A DNA stretch of 18,428 bases from an uncultured Actinotalea sp. (GTDB lineage: Bacteria > Actinomycetota > Actinomycetes > Actinomycetales > Cellulomonadaceae), in contig NZ_CAMPHH010000032.1 of NCBI RefSeq assembly GCF_946885855.1, positions 1 to 18,428 on the forward strand. Direction: 5' to 3'. Under the pieces are notes generated by a model. The model worked only from the letters and a program-made list of their open reading frames with translations, was not told the DNA's origin and did not search any database. The position numbers were made by a program, and so were the translations under genes. Every line of letters begins with the position of its first letter. Positions within the stretch are counted from its first letter, which is position 1. Of this stretch, positions 6,401 through 13,708 are shown in pieces.

Positions 6401-7753
6401 GGACGCCGCGAGCACCGCCTCGGCCTGGGCCGGGGTCCTGGCGACCCGGGCCCCGGACCGACCCGCGAGCCGGGGACCGAGCCACCGCAACCACGACCAC
6501 GACGGGTCGGCAGGTGGCAGCACGGACAGCGGCAGGGTCGGGTCCGCCAGCGCGTCCGCGAGGATCGCGCGCACCGTGCCCGCCGCGATGTCCCGCGGCC
6601 CGACGACGGCGAGCCCGCCGTCCGTGGCGAAGCGCCACCAGGCGGCTCGTTCCACGCCGCGCCCGCCGTGGTCGGCACCCGCCGCCGCCGGTCCGGTGGG
6701 TGCCCCGCCCGGACCGCCTCCCGCGGCGGACGACCTCGCGAGCCCGAGCAGGGCGGCGCGGACGGCCGCCGCGGCCGGGTCGGCGAGGCGCCTTCCGGGA
6801 GAGGGCGGTGCTACGGGTCGTGGATCCCACGCGTGGTCCGGGTCGGCGTCGTCGTGGAGGCCGTCGCAGCGGACCCCGGCGCCCCCCGCGCCCGGCCGCG
6901 GGTCGCCGCGTCCGCCGGGCTCACGCCGGTGCGCCAGGACGGTGAGCGGACCGACGAGCCCCATGAGAAGGAGGAGGGGGCTGCGCAGCACCGTCGCCAG
7001 GACGAGTGACCCGGCCAGGGGTACGACCACGGCAGGCTGGGCCATCAGCGCGCGCAGGTCCCGGAGGCGCCCGACCAGGCCGTCGGCGTCGTGGCCACCG
7101 CGGCGCCCCGCGTGCGGTGCAGCACCCACGGCCGGACCCGGGCGCCGACGCCGGCCGACCGCCCCCACCGGGCCGTCGGCCCTCGACCTCCGGGCGCGCT
7201 GCTGCTCGTCGCCCGTCCCGATCCTGACCTCGACGATCGCCGCCCCGAGCCGGACGGGCTCGCCGGGCCGCACGCGCCGTCGTCGGCCCGTGCCGTCCCC
7301 CAGCCACCACCGGCGGGCCCGGACGCGGCCGGCCGGCCGGTGGTGCACGGACGCCCCACCAGGGGTACGGGCGTCCAGGCCCGCGACGCGCCCCGTGGGG
7401 TCGGGCGGGTACACCTCGCCGGTCCCCGGGCCGCCGGTGACGGCCACGTGCCACGCCGCCCGCGCGGACGCGGCCGCGGGATCGGGGTTCGTCCGACCCG
7501 GTGCGGGATCGGCACCCGGGGTCACGTCGACGACCCACCGCAGCACGGAGCCGGCGACCCACGGGGGAGCGCCGGCGACGTGGTCGTCCGGCAGGACCGT
7601 CGCGCCGGCCGCGAGCCGGGCCTCCCGCAGGTCGGGGCGCCCGGTCAGGCGCACGAGGCCGTCACGGCACTGGGCGAGGGTCACGCCGTCGCGCACGACG
7701 GCGTCACCGCCGGGGTCGAGGGTGAAGCGCACCGCGGGAGCGTGGCCCGGCAC
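3458..7753 (-). CDS. FtsK/SpoIIIE three-domain ATPase, EccC/EssC-like, apparently orphan
   Basis: A 1431-residue protein with the layout of type VII secretion motor ATPases of the EssC kind. Residues 1-180 resemble the N-terminal FHA-like part, two membrane helices lie at about 238-273, and three P-loop domains follow. Domain 1 is canonical: GTTGAGKS at 645-652 and VVVVDE ending at D746/E747, followed by the FtsK run LATQRPAGVV. Domain 2 has GPGSGRT with R986 where lysine is expected and acidic D1068/D1069. Domain 3 has GPAGSGRT with R1279 and D1323/D1324. Degenerate later domains are known in EccC, where domain 1 hydrolyses ATP and the last binds substrate signals. No EccB, EccD, EccE, EsxA/B or mycosin gene is in the window. 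A DNA translocase role is less likely given the three domains. GTG 7753 is the first start available; no ribosome site is evident. Confidence 0.82.
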   Translation of the reverse strand: MPGHAPAVRFTLDPGGDAVVRDGVTLAQCRDGLVRLTGRPDLREARLAAGATVLPDDHVAGAPPWVAGSVLRWVVDVTPGADPAPGRTNPDPAAASARAAWHVAVTGGPGTGEVYPPDPTGRVAGLDARTPGGASVHHRPAGRVRARRWWLGDGTGRRRRVRPGEPVRLGAAIVEVRIGTGDEQQRARRSRADGPVGAVGRRRRPGPAVGAAPHAGRRGGHDADGLVGRLRDLRALMAQPAVVVPLAGSLVLATVLRSPLLLLMGLVGPLTVLAHRREPGGRGDPRPGAGGAGVRCDGLHDDADPDHAWDPRPVAPPSPGRRLADPAAAAVRAALLGLARSSAAGGGPGGAPTGPAAAGADHGGRGVERAAWWRFATDGGLAVVGPRDIAAGTVRAILADALADPTLPLSVLPPADPSWSWLRWLGPRLAGRSGARVARTPAQAEAVLAASTGRVLVLDADGGARRPALHRWWTTCRSPAAGLVLLEEHEADLPAWCPWVLEVRPPADPSDAGAVLRGPDASMLAVEVPRVTVGWAERHARRCAALPASGTSGTSGVPGGVHGPADAEAEAGAAGRRAPGAPGGNGIPLRVSPADLGLATETTGIVRAWAAAGSRRRLDLALGADGAGAVGVDLVGDGPHVLVAGTTGAGKSELLQTLLLALALTRPPSEVAMVLLDYKGGAGFGRTRDLPHVTGMVTDLDAATAARALAGLRTELRRREECLAAADVTDVADLPQPPPRLVVVVDEFRALVEDLPEFVPALVRLATQGRSLGMHLVLATQRPAGVVDAQLRANLPLRICLRVTDPADSRDVVEVPDAAGLSAATPGRAVLARPGAGPVVLQTAWAALPGTGPDPGAAARGGRGAVPVRPGEPWSTWCPWHHPDVPSAGPAHGQPSPEVVDRLVAEVVAAHRATGGDRPEAPWLPPLPDRVTSVDVLDLGGAGAVRDGAVRSPLVVRDLPDLRRRDVVGWDRAGHLAVVGGPGSGRTTTLRAAAAAALAEGAAVHVLTAGSPDPWHSLGPHPGLGTVVGPEDPARAAALVRALLDPTLLDPTPLDPGRTSGPVLLCVDDAAGVVRSLDLLPRAPGAELLDRVLRESRTCGVAVAVSTLPAEAHRLLRHVTERVVLRVDDGHDALGFGVPRTLWSPGAPPGRGVHVPPPGAGAPRLCQVVLPPAGPPPAAPRSRVGAPAGPLRIAALPASVRLADVVAADDGGTAGLGRPLDGAGDGTGPGGWTSDAVPVRGRGADCAGPLLGVGGDRAGPVRVPAGAAVLVVGPAGSGRTTALRTLAAALRHTGEDVQDDPAEVLALATGEAPLPPSSVVLVDDVEVLLRRRPRAEDLLAAWVDAAEEGRRDVPRLVVAARTDRVAAAYRGLLAALRTTATLVVLAPGTPGSAEVAGADLTCALDPLRPLHPGRAALVVAGRVARVQVALP
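4586..4630. repeat. Three in-frame 15-bp repeats inside the EccC-like gene
   Basis: Units at 4586-4600, 4601-4615 and 4616-4630 share the core GGGTCGAGC on the plus strand. In the protein they give the run LLDPTLLDPTPLDP in a loop before the domain 2 acidic motif. Being in frame, copy change would alter loop length without breaking the gene. Confidence 0.75.
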
Positions 7754-7767
7754 GGGCGACGGGACGA

Positions 7768-7810
7768 CCCCGGGACCGCCCCGCCTGTGGACGGCGGGAC
7801 GGTCCAGGGG
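7768..7810 (-). terminator. Strong stem-loop between permease and EccC-like gene
   Basis: Bases 7773-7785 pair with 7793-7805 over 13 positions around a seven-base loop, and after one mismatch CCCC 7768-7771 pairs with GGGG 7807-7810. The single imperfect position is a G-U wobble in RNA read from the minus strand but a C-A mismatch in plus-strand RNA, so the structure favours the sense transcript. It starts 18 bases after the permease stop and ends 14 bases before the EccC-like start. It may terminate or attenuate the ABC operon. Confidence 0.65.
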
Positions 7811-7828
7811 ACACGGACCGATGCTGCC

Positions 7829-10450
7829 TCACTCCACGGCGAGCGCCCGGACCGGGGAGGTGCGGGCCGCCGCGCGGCCCGGCAGTACCGAGGCGAGCAG
7901 ACCGGCGAGGAGGGCGACCACGAGCACGACCGCCAGGTCGCGCCAGGGGACCTCGTAGGTGACGGCACCCACGGCGCCGAGCACCGCGGCGGCCCCCGCC
8001 CAGCCGTACAGCAGCCCGAGCACGGCGCCGACGGTCGCGCCGATGCCGGCGATGAGGACGCCCTCGATGGCGAGCGTGCCGCGCAGCCGGCCCCGGGTCA
8101 GGCCGAGGGCCCGCAGGGTTGCGGACTCCCGGCGCCGCTCCAGCACGGACAGGGAGAGGGTGTTGGCCACCCCGATGACCGCGATGACCACCGCGGCCCC
8201 GAGCAGCCCGACGACCACCGCGAGGAGCGTGTCGATCACCTGCTCGAACCGCACCCGCTCCAGCGCGGCGCCGGAGACCATGACCGGCGTGTCGGACAGG
8301 GCGTCCTGGACGTCCGCGACGACCTGGTCCGCCCGGGCGTCGTCGTCGAACCGGACCCAGGCCTCGTCGGTGACGGTCTCCTCGGTCGCCCCCGCCAGCG
8401 TGGCCGGCGTGACGAGCGCGATCCCGGGCAGGTCCGTGACGAGCGCCCGCACCGTGGCCGAAGCGCCCGTGCTGCCCGCACGGCCGGAGCCGGTCCCGTC
8501 GCCCGTCCCCTCCTCGGCGTCGGGCGCCTCGACGCCGGTCACGGTGAGCACCTGGCCGTCCACCACGCCGATCGACTCCGCGAGGTCCCCCCCGATGACG
8601 ATCGTGTCGTCGGCCAGGCCCTCCACCTGCTGCGGCGCGCGCAGCACGGCGGCCAGCGCGTCCGGCTCGGCCGCGAGGACCCCCCACTGGCCGAGCGACC
8701 CGCCGTCGGCGTCGCGCAGCTCCACGTCCCCCCGCGTCACGGGGGTGACCCGACCGACGCCCTCGACGCCGTCCACCGTCGCCAGGACGGCCGGGTCCAG
8801 GCCCTCCTCCGGCTGGGCGCCGACGGTGACCGCGAGGTCCACGGGGAACTGCTCGGCGAGCTCGTCGGAGAGGGTCGTCCGCGCGCTGGCCGCGCCGGTG
8901 CTCATCATCGCCACGAGCGTCACGCCGATGAGCAGGGCCGAGCTCGTGGCCGCCGTCCGGCGCGGGTTGCGCGCCGTGTTGGCCGCCGCGAGCCGCGCCG
9001 TCGGCCCGCCGCGGCCCAGGAGCCGCCCCACGCCGCGCGCGACCGCCGGCACCCACAGGACCGCCCCGAGCAGGATGCCCACGAAGGACACGCCGCCGCC
9101 GAGCACGCCGGCGCCGAGCGCCACGACCGGCCCGACCACCGGTGCGGCGAGCGCGCCGGCCACCAGGAGCAGCCCGCCGCCGACGGCGAGCAGCCCCGCG
9201 AGCGCGAGGCGGACCCGTCCCGCGCGGCGGCCCTCGACCGGGTCGGCCGGCCGTAGTGCGGCCAGCGGGGCGACGCGGGTCGCGGCCCGGGCCGGCGCGA
9301 GCGCCGCGGCCAGCGTCACGGCGGTCCCGACCACCAGCGGCACGAGCACCGCGGCGGGGGTGACGGTGATGACGTCGGGGAGGGAGGCGTCCGTCCCGGT
9401 CGCCCCGACGACGGACAGCGTCGCCTGGGTCAGCGCCAGGCCGGCGAGGACGCCGACCACGGACGCCCCGACGCCGAGGATGCCGGCCTCGACGAGCACC
9501 GAGCGCCGCACCTGGCTGCGGTCCGCTCCCACGCACCGCAGCAGCGCGAGCGTGCGGGTCCGCTGGGCGACGAGGACCTGGAAGGTGTTCGCGATGACGA
9601 GGGCCGCGACGAGCAGCGCGACCGCCGCGAACGCCAGGACGACCGCCGTCAGCGCGTTCTCCCCGCCGCTCAGCTCGTTCACCAGCGCGTCGGCGTGCTC
9701 GTCCTTGGTGCGCACGACGGCGTCGCCGGCCGCCTCCTGCAGGTCCGTCGCCACCGCGGCGACGTCCGTCCCCTCCGTCACGACGGCGACGGCGGTCCGG
9801 TAGCCCGGGCCCTCGCCCAGGGTCTCCTCGCCGAGCCACCGGCGCGCGTCCGCCGGGTCGAGGACGACGGCGCCGCCGGACCCGACGAATCCGCCCGTCG
9901 GGTCCTCGGTCAGGCCCGTGACGACGACCTCCTCCGTGACGCTCGTCCAGGTGGACGAGCTCGGGTCCGACTCGTCCGGCGTCCACACGCCCCGGACGGC
10001 GTTCACGGTGTCGCCGATCCCGACCTCCAGCCGCTCGGCGAGCGGCACGGGCACCGCGATACCGCCCGGTCCGTCCGGCCACGCCCCGTCGACGACCTCC
10101 TGCACCTCCAGGCGGGGGTGTGACGCGCGGACCGTGACCTCGGGGTAGACGTCAGCCGACGGGCTGCTCAGCTGCACCCACAGCTGGGTGCGTCCGTCGA
10201 CGGCCTCCACGCCGGGGACGTCGGCGAGCCGCGCGACGTCGTCGTCCGTCAGGAGGTCCTCGCCGTCCGCGAGGACCACGAGGTCCGCGTCCGCGAGGGA
10301 GGCGGTGACCGCGTCCTGGGCCGCCCGGGTCAGGGCGGCACCCGCGACGAGGGTGGCGGCGACGAAGGCGGTGCCGATGGCGATGGCGATCCCGGCCGCG
10401 GTGAGGCGGCCGAGGCTGCGGCGCATCTGCGCCAGCGTCAGGGACAGCAT
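7829..10450 (-). CDS. ABC transporter permease, FtsX/MacB family with two core domains
   Basis: An 873-residue membrane protein built as a duplicated FtsX-type permease. An N-terminal membrane helix (about 17-40) leads to a large extracytoplasmic domain (about 45-260). The first FtsX core is near 265-400, including VIANTFQVL and the coupling stretch RTLALLRCVGA. A central bundle of helices lies at about 410-480, followed by a helix near 490-515, a second outer domain (about 520-735) and the second FtsX core at 740-870 (GVANTLSLSVLERRRE). This is the usual form of actinobacterial permeases paired with MacB/LolD-type ATPases, which drive mechanotransmission or export of antimicrobials, lipids or peptides; the substrate is unknown. 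The ATG at 10450 overlaps the ATPase stop by one base (TGATG), showing translational coupling. Confidence 0.93.
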   Translation of the reverse strand: MLSLTLAQMRRSLGRLTAAGIAIAIGTAFVAATLVAGAALTRAAQDAVTASLADADLVVLADGEDLLTDDDVARLADVPGVEAVDGRTQLWVQLSSPSADVYPEVTVRASHPRLEVQEVVDGAWPDGPGGIAVPVPLAERLEVGIGDTVNAVRGVWTPDESDPSSSTWTSVTEEVVVTGLTEDPTGGFVGSGGAVVLDPADARRWLGEETLGEGPGYRTAVAVVTEGTDVAAVATDLQEAAGDAVVRTKDEHADALVNELSGGENALTAVVLAFAAVALLVAALVIANTFQVLVAQRTRTLALLRCVGADRSQVRRSVLVEAGILGVGASVVGVLAGLALTQATLSVVGATGTDASLPDVITVTPAAVLVPLVVGTAVTLAAALAPARAATRVAPLAALRPADPVEGRRAGRVRLALAGLLAVGGGLLLVAGALAAPVVGPVVALGAGVLGGGVSFVGILLGAVLWVPAVARGVGRLLGRGGPTARLAAANTARNPRRTAATSSALLIGVTLVAMMSTGAASARTTLSDELAEQFPVDLAVTVGAQPEEGLDPAVLATVDGVEGVGRVTPVTRGDVELRDADGGSLGQWGVLAAEPDALAAVLRAPQQVEGLADDTIVIGGDLAESIGVVDGQVLTVTGVEAPDAEEGTGDGTGSGRAGSTGASATVRALVTDLPGIALVTPATLAGATEETVTDEAWVRFDDDARADQVVADVQDALSDTPVMVSGAALERVRFEQVIDTLLAVVVGLLGAAVVIAVIGVANTLSLSVLERRRESATLRALGLTRGRLRGTLAIEGVLIAGIGATVGAVLGLLYGWAGAAAVLGAVGAVTYEVPWRDLAVVLVVALLAGLLASVLPGRAAARTSPVRALAVE

Positions 10451-11295
10451 CAGAGCACCACGTCCTCGAGCGGGCGCAGGGCGTCCAGGCTGGCCAGGAC
10501 GGCGTCGGGGGTCGGGTCGGAGATGTCGCCCGCGATCCGTCCGTCGGCCAGGAGCAGCACGCGGTCGGCGTAGGCGGCGGCCGTCGGGTCGTGCGTCACC
10601 ATGATCACGGTGTTGCCCAGCTCGCGGACCGAGCGCCGCAGGAAGCTGAGCACCTGAGCGCCGGCGCGCGAGTCGAGGTTGCCCGTCGGCTCGTCGGCGA
10701 AGACGACCTCCGGCCGGTGCACGAGCGCGCGGGCGATCGCGACGCGCTGCTGCTGCCCGCCGGACAGCTCGGCCGGACGGTGGGTCAGCCGGTCGCGCAG
10801 CCCCAGCACGTCCACGAGCGTGGCGACCCAGGCGTCGTCGGGGCGGACGCCGGCCAGCTCCAGCGGCAGGTGGATGTTCTGCTCCGCCGTGAACATGGGC
10901 AGCAGGTTGAAGGACTGGAAGACGAACCCGACGCGGTCCCGGCGCAGGTGCGTCAGCGCGCGGTCGCCGAGCTGCGTGAGCTCGGTGTCCCCGAGGTGCA
11001 CGGTGCCGGACGTCGCGCTGTCCAGGCCCGCGAGGAGGTGCATGAGCGTCGACTTGCCCGAGCCGGACGGGCCCATGATCGCGGTGAACCGGCCACGGGC
11101 GATGTCGACGTCGACCGCGTCGAGCGCGCGGACGGCCGCCTCGCCGCTGCCGTAGACCTTGGTCAGCGCGCGGGCCCGGACGGCGGTGCCGGCGTCGGGG
11201 CGCTGCGTCCTTGCGGCGCGGTGGTCCGTCGCGGCGCGCTGGTCGGTCGTGCCGGCCGGGGTGGCGGTCGGGTCGGGCTGGGACGGGTGCGTCAC
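10450..11295 (-). CDS. ABC transporter ATP-binding protein, MacB/LolD type
   Basis: A 281-residue ATPase with a complete motif set: Walker [10 protein letters not shown] at 75-83, Q-loop Q127, signature LSGGQQQR at 177-184, Walker B VVFADE with D201/E202, and H-loop H235. The core begins near residue 40. The first 40 residues are a polar extension rich in Thr, Ala, Arg and Asp that includes an imperfect six-residue repeat ([12 protein letters not shown]) and has no recognised domain. It energises the permease downstream, to which it is coupled by a one-base overlap. The reading frame stays open far upstream, but GTG 11295 is the right start: AGGAG lies five bases ahead and the next upstream part of the frame is noncoding in style. 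A probable promoter is at 11327-11332 and tandem repeats lie above it at 11431-11473. Confidence 0.93.
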   Translation of the reverse strand: MTHPSQPDPTATPAGTTDQRAATDHRAARTQRPDAGTAVRARALTKVYGSGEAAVRALDAVDVDIARGRFTAIMGPSGSGKSTLMHLLAGLDSATSGTVHLGDTELTQLGDRALTHLRRDRVGFVFQSFNLLPMFTAEQNIHLPLELAGVRPDDAWVATLVDVLGLRDRLTHRPAELSGGQQQRVAIARALVHRPEVVFADEPTGNLDSRAGAQVLSFLRRSVRELGNTVIMVTHDPTAAAYADRVLLLADGRIAGDISDPTPDAVLASLDALRPLEDVVL

Positions 11296-11326
11296 GGTCT
11301 CTCCTCGGTCGGGGTGGTACGCGTTG

Positions 11327-11332
11327 ACGCTA
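11327..11332 (-). promoter_or_regulatory. Candidate -10 box of the ABC operon
   Basis: TAGCGT on the minus strand would start the transcript about 25 bases before GTG 11295, leaving room for AGGAG at 11301-11305. No good -35 is visible, which would fit a promoter that needs an activator. Confidence 0.4.
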
Positions 11333-11430
11333 CGGAGGCGGCGGTGCCGGGGGCGTCCCGCGGCGGCATGGTCCCGACGGCGCCGGTGTCCGCCCCTGGT
11401 CCGACCCCGGGCGGGCTCCGGCACGCCCCG

Positions 11431-11473
11431 GGGTGGACACAGGGTGGACACGGGATGGACACGGGATGGACCC
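11431..11473. repeat. Four tandem 10-11-bp repeats, candidate operator of the ABC operon
   Basis: Units at 11431-11441, 11442-11451, 11452-11462 and 11463-11473 share GGGTGGACAC or GGGATGGACAC (last copy ends CCC). On the minus strand the core reads TGTCCAYCC. The period is one DNA helical turn, so bound proteins would sit on one face. They lie about 100-150 bp above the probable ABC promoter, in the gap after the response regulator gene. Operator function is inference. Confidence 0.6.
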
Positions 11474-11515
11474 CGGTGCGTCCCGCGAGGTCGGTGGGAC
11501 GCGCACGCGGCGCGA

Positions 11516-11543
11516 CCGGGGCGTCCGGTGACCCGACGCCCGG
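11516..11543 (-). terminator. Hairpin after the NarL-type response regulator
   Basis: CCGGGGCGTC at 11516-11525 pairs with GACGCCCGG at 11535-11543 with one bulged G and a nine-base loop. It begins seven bases past the regulator stop codon at 11550-11552, the right place to end or attenuate the two-component transcript before the ABC promoter. There is no T-run. Confidence 0.55.
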
Positions 11544-11549
11544 ACGGGG

Positions 11550-12254
11550 TCAGGCGCCGGGGCGGACCAGCCCGCTCTCGTACGCGGTGACGACGGCCTG
11601 CACCCGGTCGCGGGCGCCGAGCTTGGCCAGCACGCGGCCCACGTGCGTCTTGACCGTCGCCTCGGCGACGAAGAGGTCCGTCGCGATCTCCGTGTTGGAG
11701 CGGCCGCGGGCCATGAGGACGAGCACCTCGCGCTCGCGGTCCGTGAGCTCGGCCAGGCCGGGGTGCGGCGGGGCGGCGTCGTCGGGCAGGGCCGTGACGA
11801 GGTGCTCCAGGAGGCGACGCGTCGACGACGGCGCGATGACGGCGTCCCCGGCGTGCACCGTCCGGATCGCGGCGAGCATCTCCTCCGGCGGGGCGTCCTT
11901 GAGCAGGAAGCCGCTCGCGCCGGCCCGGATCGCGGCCATGACGTACTCGTCGAGGTCGAACGTCGTCAGGACGATGACGCGCACCGGCTCGGGCGTCACG
12001 CCGCCGGCCGTGAGCCGCGCGGTGGCCTCGAGCCCGTCCACGTGGGGCATCCGGACGTCCATGAGGACGACGTCCACGGGTACGACGGCGAGCCGGCGCA
12101 GCGCCTCGGCGCCGTCGCCCGCCTCGACGACCACCTCGAGGTCCGGCTGGGAGTCGATGACCATGCGGAAGCCCGCCCGGACCAGCTGCTGGTCGTCGAC
12201 GAGGGCGACGCGGACGGGGCTCGCCGACGGCGCGTCGTCGATGGGGGTGGTCAC
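11550..12254 (-). CDS. NarL/FixJ-type response regulator
   Basis: A 234-residue regulator. The receiver domain (about 13-135) has the acidic pair D20/D21, phosphoacceptor D66 in VLMDVRMP, T97/T98 and K119 in GFLLKD. The C-terminal LuxR-type helix-turn-helix (about 165-230) has LTDREREVL, SNTEIA and VKTHVGRVLAKLG, all canonical. It is phosphorylated by the kinase encoded just upstream, with which it shares a four-base GTGA overlap (start 12254, kinase stop 12251). The GTG start is also preceded by GGAGG. Since the next genes on the strand encode an ABC transporter, and such pairs commonly sense membrane or antibiotic stress in actinobacteria, it probably controls that transporter; the repeats at 11431-11473 are a candidate target. 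Confidence 0.94.
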   Translation of the reverse strand: MTTPIDDAPSASPVRVALVDDQQLVRAGFRMVIDSQPDLEVVVEAGDGAEALRRLAVVPVDVVLMDVRMPHVDGLEATARLTAGGVTPEPVRVIVLTTFDLDEYVMAAIRAGASGFLLKDAPPEEMLAAIRTVHAGDAVIAPSSTRRLLEHLVTALPDDAAPPHPGLAELTDREREVLVLMARGRSNTEIATDLFVAEATVKTHVGRVLAKLGARDRVQAVVTAYESGLVRPGA

Positions 12255-13561
12255 GTCGGCGCCTCCTGGCGGGCGGGCACGGGGATCTCGGCGCGGACAC
12301 GGTAGCCGCCGCCCGGCCGCGGCCCGACCGCGAGGGTGCCCGAGAGCATCGTGGCGCGCTCCCGCATCCCGACGACGCCCTGCCCGGCCCCGTCGGAGCT
12401 CGCCGCGGCGCCGCGGCCATCGTCCGTCACCTCCAGGAGGAGGGAGGACTCGCGCCACTGCAGCAGGACGGTCGCGGTCGCGCCCGGCCCGGCGTGCTTG
12501 AGGACGTTGGTGAGCGACTCCTGGGCGATCCGGAAGACGCTCAGCCCGGTGCCCGGCGGCAGCGGCCGCGGGGTGCCGAGCCGCGCGAGGGACACGTCCA
12601 GCCCGCTGGCGCGGACCTGCTGGACGAGGGTCTCGATGTCGTCGACCCCCGGCTGCGGGGAGAGCACGAACCGTCTGTCGCCCGACGACGGCGCTCCGGG
12701 CCCGGCCGCCCCGCCGGGTCCAGCAAGCCCCCGGACGCCGTCGGCGAGCGCGTCGGGCGCCTGCGCCGTGCCGCCGTCGGCGCCGGAGCGCAGCACCCCC
12801 AGGAGGCGGCGCATGTCGGCGAGCGCCGCCCGGCCGGTCTCCCCGATGGTGGCCAGGGAACGCTGCGCGGCCGCCGGGTCCTGCTGCGCGGCGTACCGGC
12901 CGCCGTCGGCCTGGGCGATGATCACCGAGAGCGAGTGGGCGACGATGTCGTGCATCTCCCGGGCGATGCGCGCGCGCTCGGCGGCCGTCGCGATCTGGGT
13001 CTGCTGGTCGCGCTCGAGCTCCAGGCGGGCCGCCCGGTCGACCAGGGCGTCGATGCGCTCGCGGCGGGCGCGCCGGACCAGGCCGTACGCGAACACCGTC
13101 GTCGAGGTCAGCACGATGACGAAGGACACGATCGCGGCCGCGGTGTAGTCCTGGACGAACTCCCCGCGGACGGACACGAAGATGACGCCGACGACGCCGG
13201 CACCGACGAGCGTGCCGACGTACGCCGTCCGGTACGCCCACACGGGCCCGTGCACCGTGACCGAGTACAGGGCCAGGAGCACCAGGAAGTCCGCCGGGAA
13301 CACGAAGGGGACGCCGAGCGCGAGGTGCCCGAGGGCGGCGGAGAAGACGACGGCCGCGGACAGCGCCGGTCGCAGCCGCCGCCACACGACCGCGATGCTC
13401 ATGACGGCTGCGGAGGTGATAGCGAGCGCCCGGCGGTCGTCGAAGATCAGCATCGCGACCGAGATGGGGGTGACCACGAGGAGCAGGCCGGCGGCGGTGA
13501 GCAGGTCGACGCCGAAGCGGTGCTCCTCGTCCCATGCCGAGACCCGTTCCCACCAGCGCAT
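12251..13561 (-). CDS. NarL-family sensor histidine kinase (HisKA_3)
   Basis: A 436-residue membrane kinase. Residues 15-160 contain four to six hydrophobic helices with very short loops, so the sensor is likely the membrane itself. The dimerisation domain has REMHDIVAHSLS with phosphoacceptor H204. The ATPase domain has N352 (TNVLKHA), the G1 box DDGRG at 380-384 and GVVGMRERA from 395. An Ala/Gly/Pro-rich spacer (about 262-293) separates the two, somewhat longer than usual. This matches DesK/LiaS-like kinases of actinobacteria. The ATG at 13561 is chosen because the protein starts cleanly at MRWWERV and a TAGGCT box lies seven bases upstream, suggesting a leaderless mRNA. It overlaps its regulator gene by four bases and is divergent from the OmpR-type regulator. 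Confidence 0.93.
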   Translation of the reverse strand: MRWWERVSAWDEEHRFGVDLLTAAGLLLVVTPISVAMLIFDDRRALAITSAAVMSIAVVWRRLRPALSAAVVFSAALGHLALGVPFVFPADFLVLLALYSVTVHGPVWAYRTAYVGTLVGAGVVGVIFVSVRGEFVQDYTAAAIVSFVIVLTSTTVFAYGLVRRARRERIDALVDRAARLELERDQQTQIATAAERARIAREMHDIVAHSLSVIIAQADGGRYAAQQDPAAAQRSLATIGETGRAALADMRRLLGVLRSGADGGTAQAPDALADGVRGLAGPGGAAGPGAPSSGDRRFVLSPQPGVDDIETLVQQVRASGLDVSLARLGTPRPLPPGTGLSVFRIAQESLTNVLKHAGPGATATVLLQWRESSLLLEVTDDGRGAAASSDGAGQGVVGMRERATMLSGTLAVGPRPGGGYRVRAEIPVPARQEAPT

Positions 13562-13568
13562 GCACGCC

Positions 13569-13574
13569 AGCCTA
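13569..13574 (-). promoter_or_regulatory. Candidate -10 box, leaderless start of the NarL-type kinase
   Basis: TAGGCT on the minus strand ends seven bases before ATG 13561. The ten bases TCCTAGGCTG are identical to those at the PdtaS-type gene (652-661 region), though the -35 regions differ. Confidence 0.55.
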
Positions 13575-13695
13575 GGAGCGGGGGCGTGGCGGGGCGTCAC
13601 CCCACGGTCGGACGGTGGGCTCCCTGCCGTGCGACGGCGGGCGGACCCGCGACGACCAGGCACGCAGGGTCCTCCACGGCGTCGTCGGCCTGTGG

Positions 13696-13701
13696 CAGCA
13701 T
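13696..13701 (+). promoter_or_regulatory. Weak candidate -10 box, possible leaderless start of the OmpR-type regulator
   Basis: CAGCAT ends seven bases before ATG 13709. It departs from TANNNT at the first base. No Shine-Dalgarno sequence precedes 13709, nor the alternative ATG at 13700 that would add three residues. Confidence 0.3.
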
Positions 13702-13708
13702 GTGCGCC

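Noticed and set aside
3458..7753. Reading the large ATPase as the cell-division DNA translocase FtsK
   Set aside because: It has three P-loop domains, an FHA-like start, only two membrane helices and no gamma DNA-reading domain at the end, all of which fit EccC/EssC better.
5802..7958. Plus-strand open frame of 718 residues opposite the EccC-like gene
   Set aside because: Same antisense shadow effect; Ser/Arg/Pro-rich with no motif, while the minus-strand frame has clear FtsK motifs.
7091..9256. Long open frame on the plus strand, 721 residues, opposite the permease and the EccC-like gene
   Set aside because: It spans two real genes antisense, is made of Arg/Gly/Pro/His-rich low-complexity sequence, and has no domain. 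Such frames arise from strong GC bias at third positions.
11324..11329. TTGACG resembling a -35 box on the plus strand
   Set aside because: No -10 box follows at a suitable distance and no plus-strand gene starts there.
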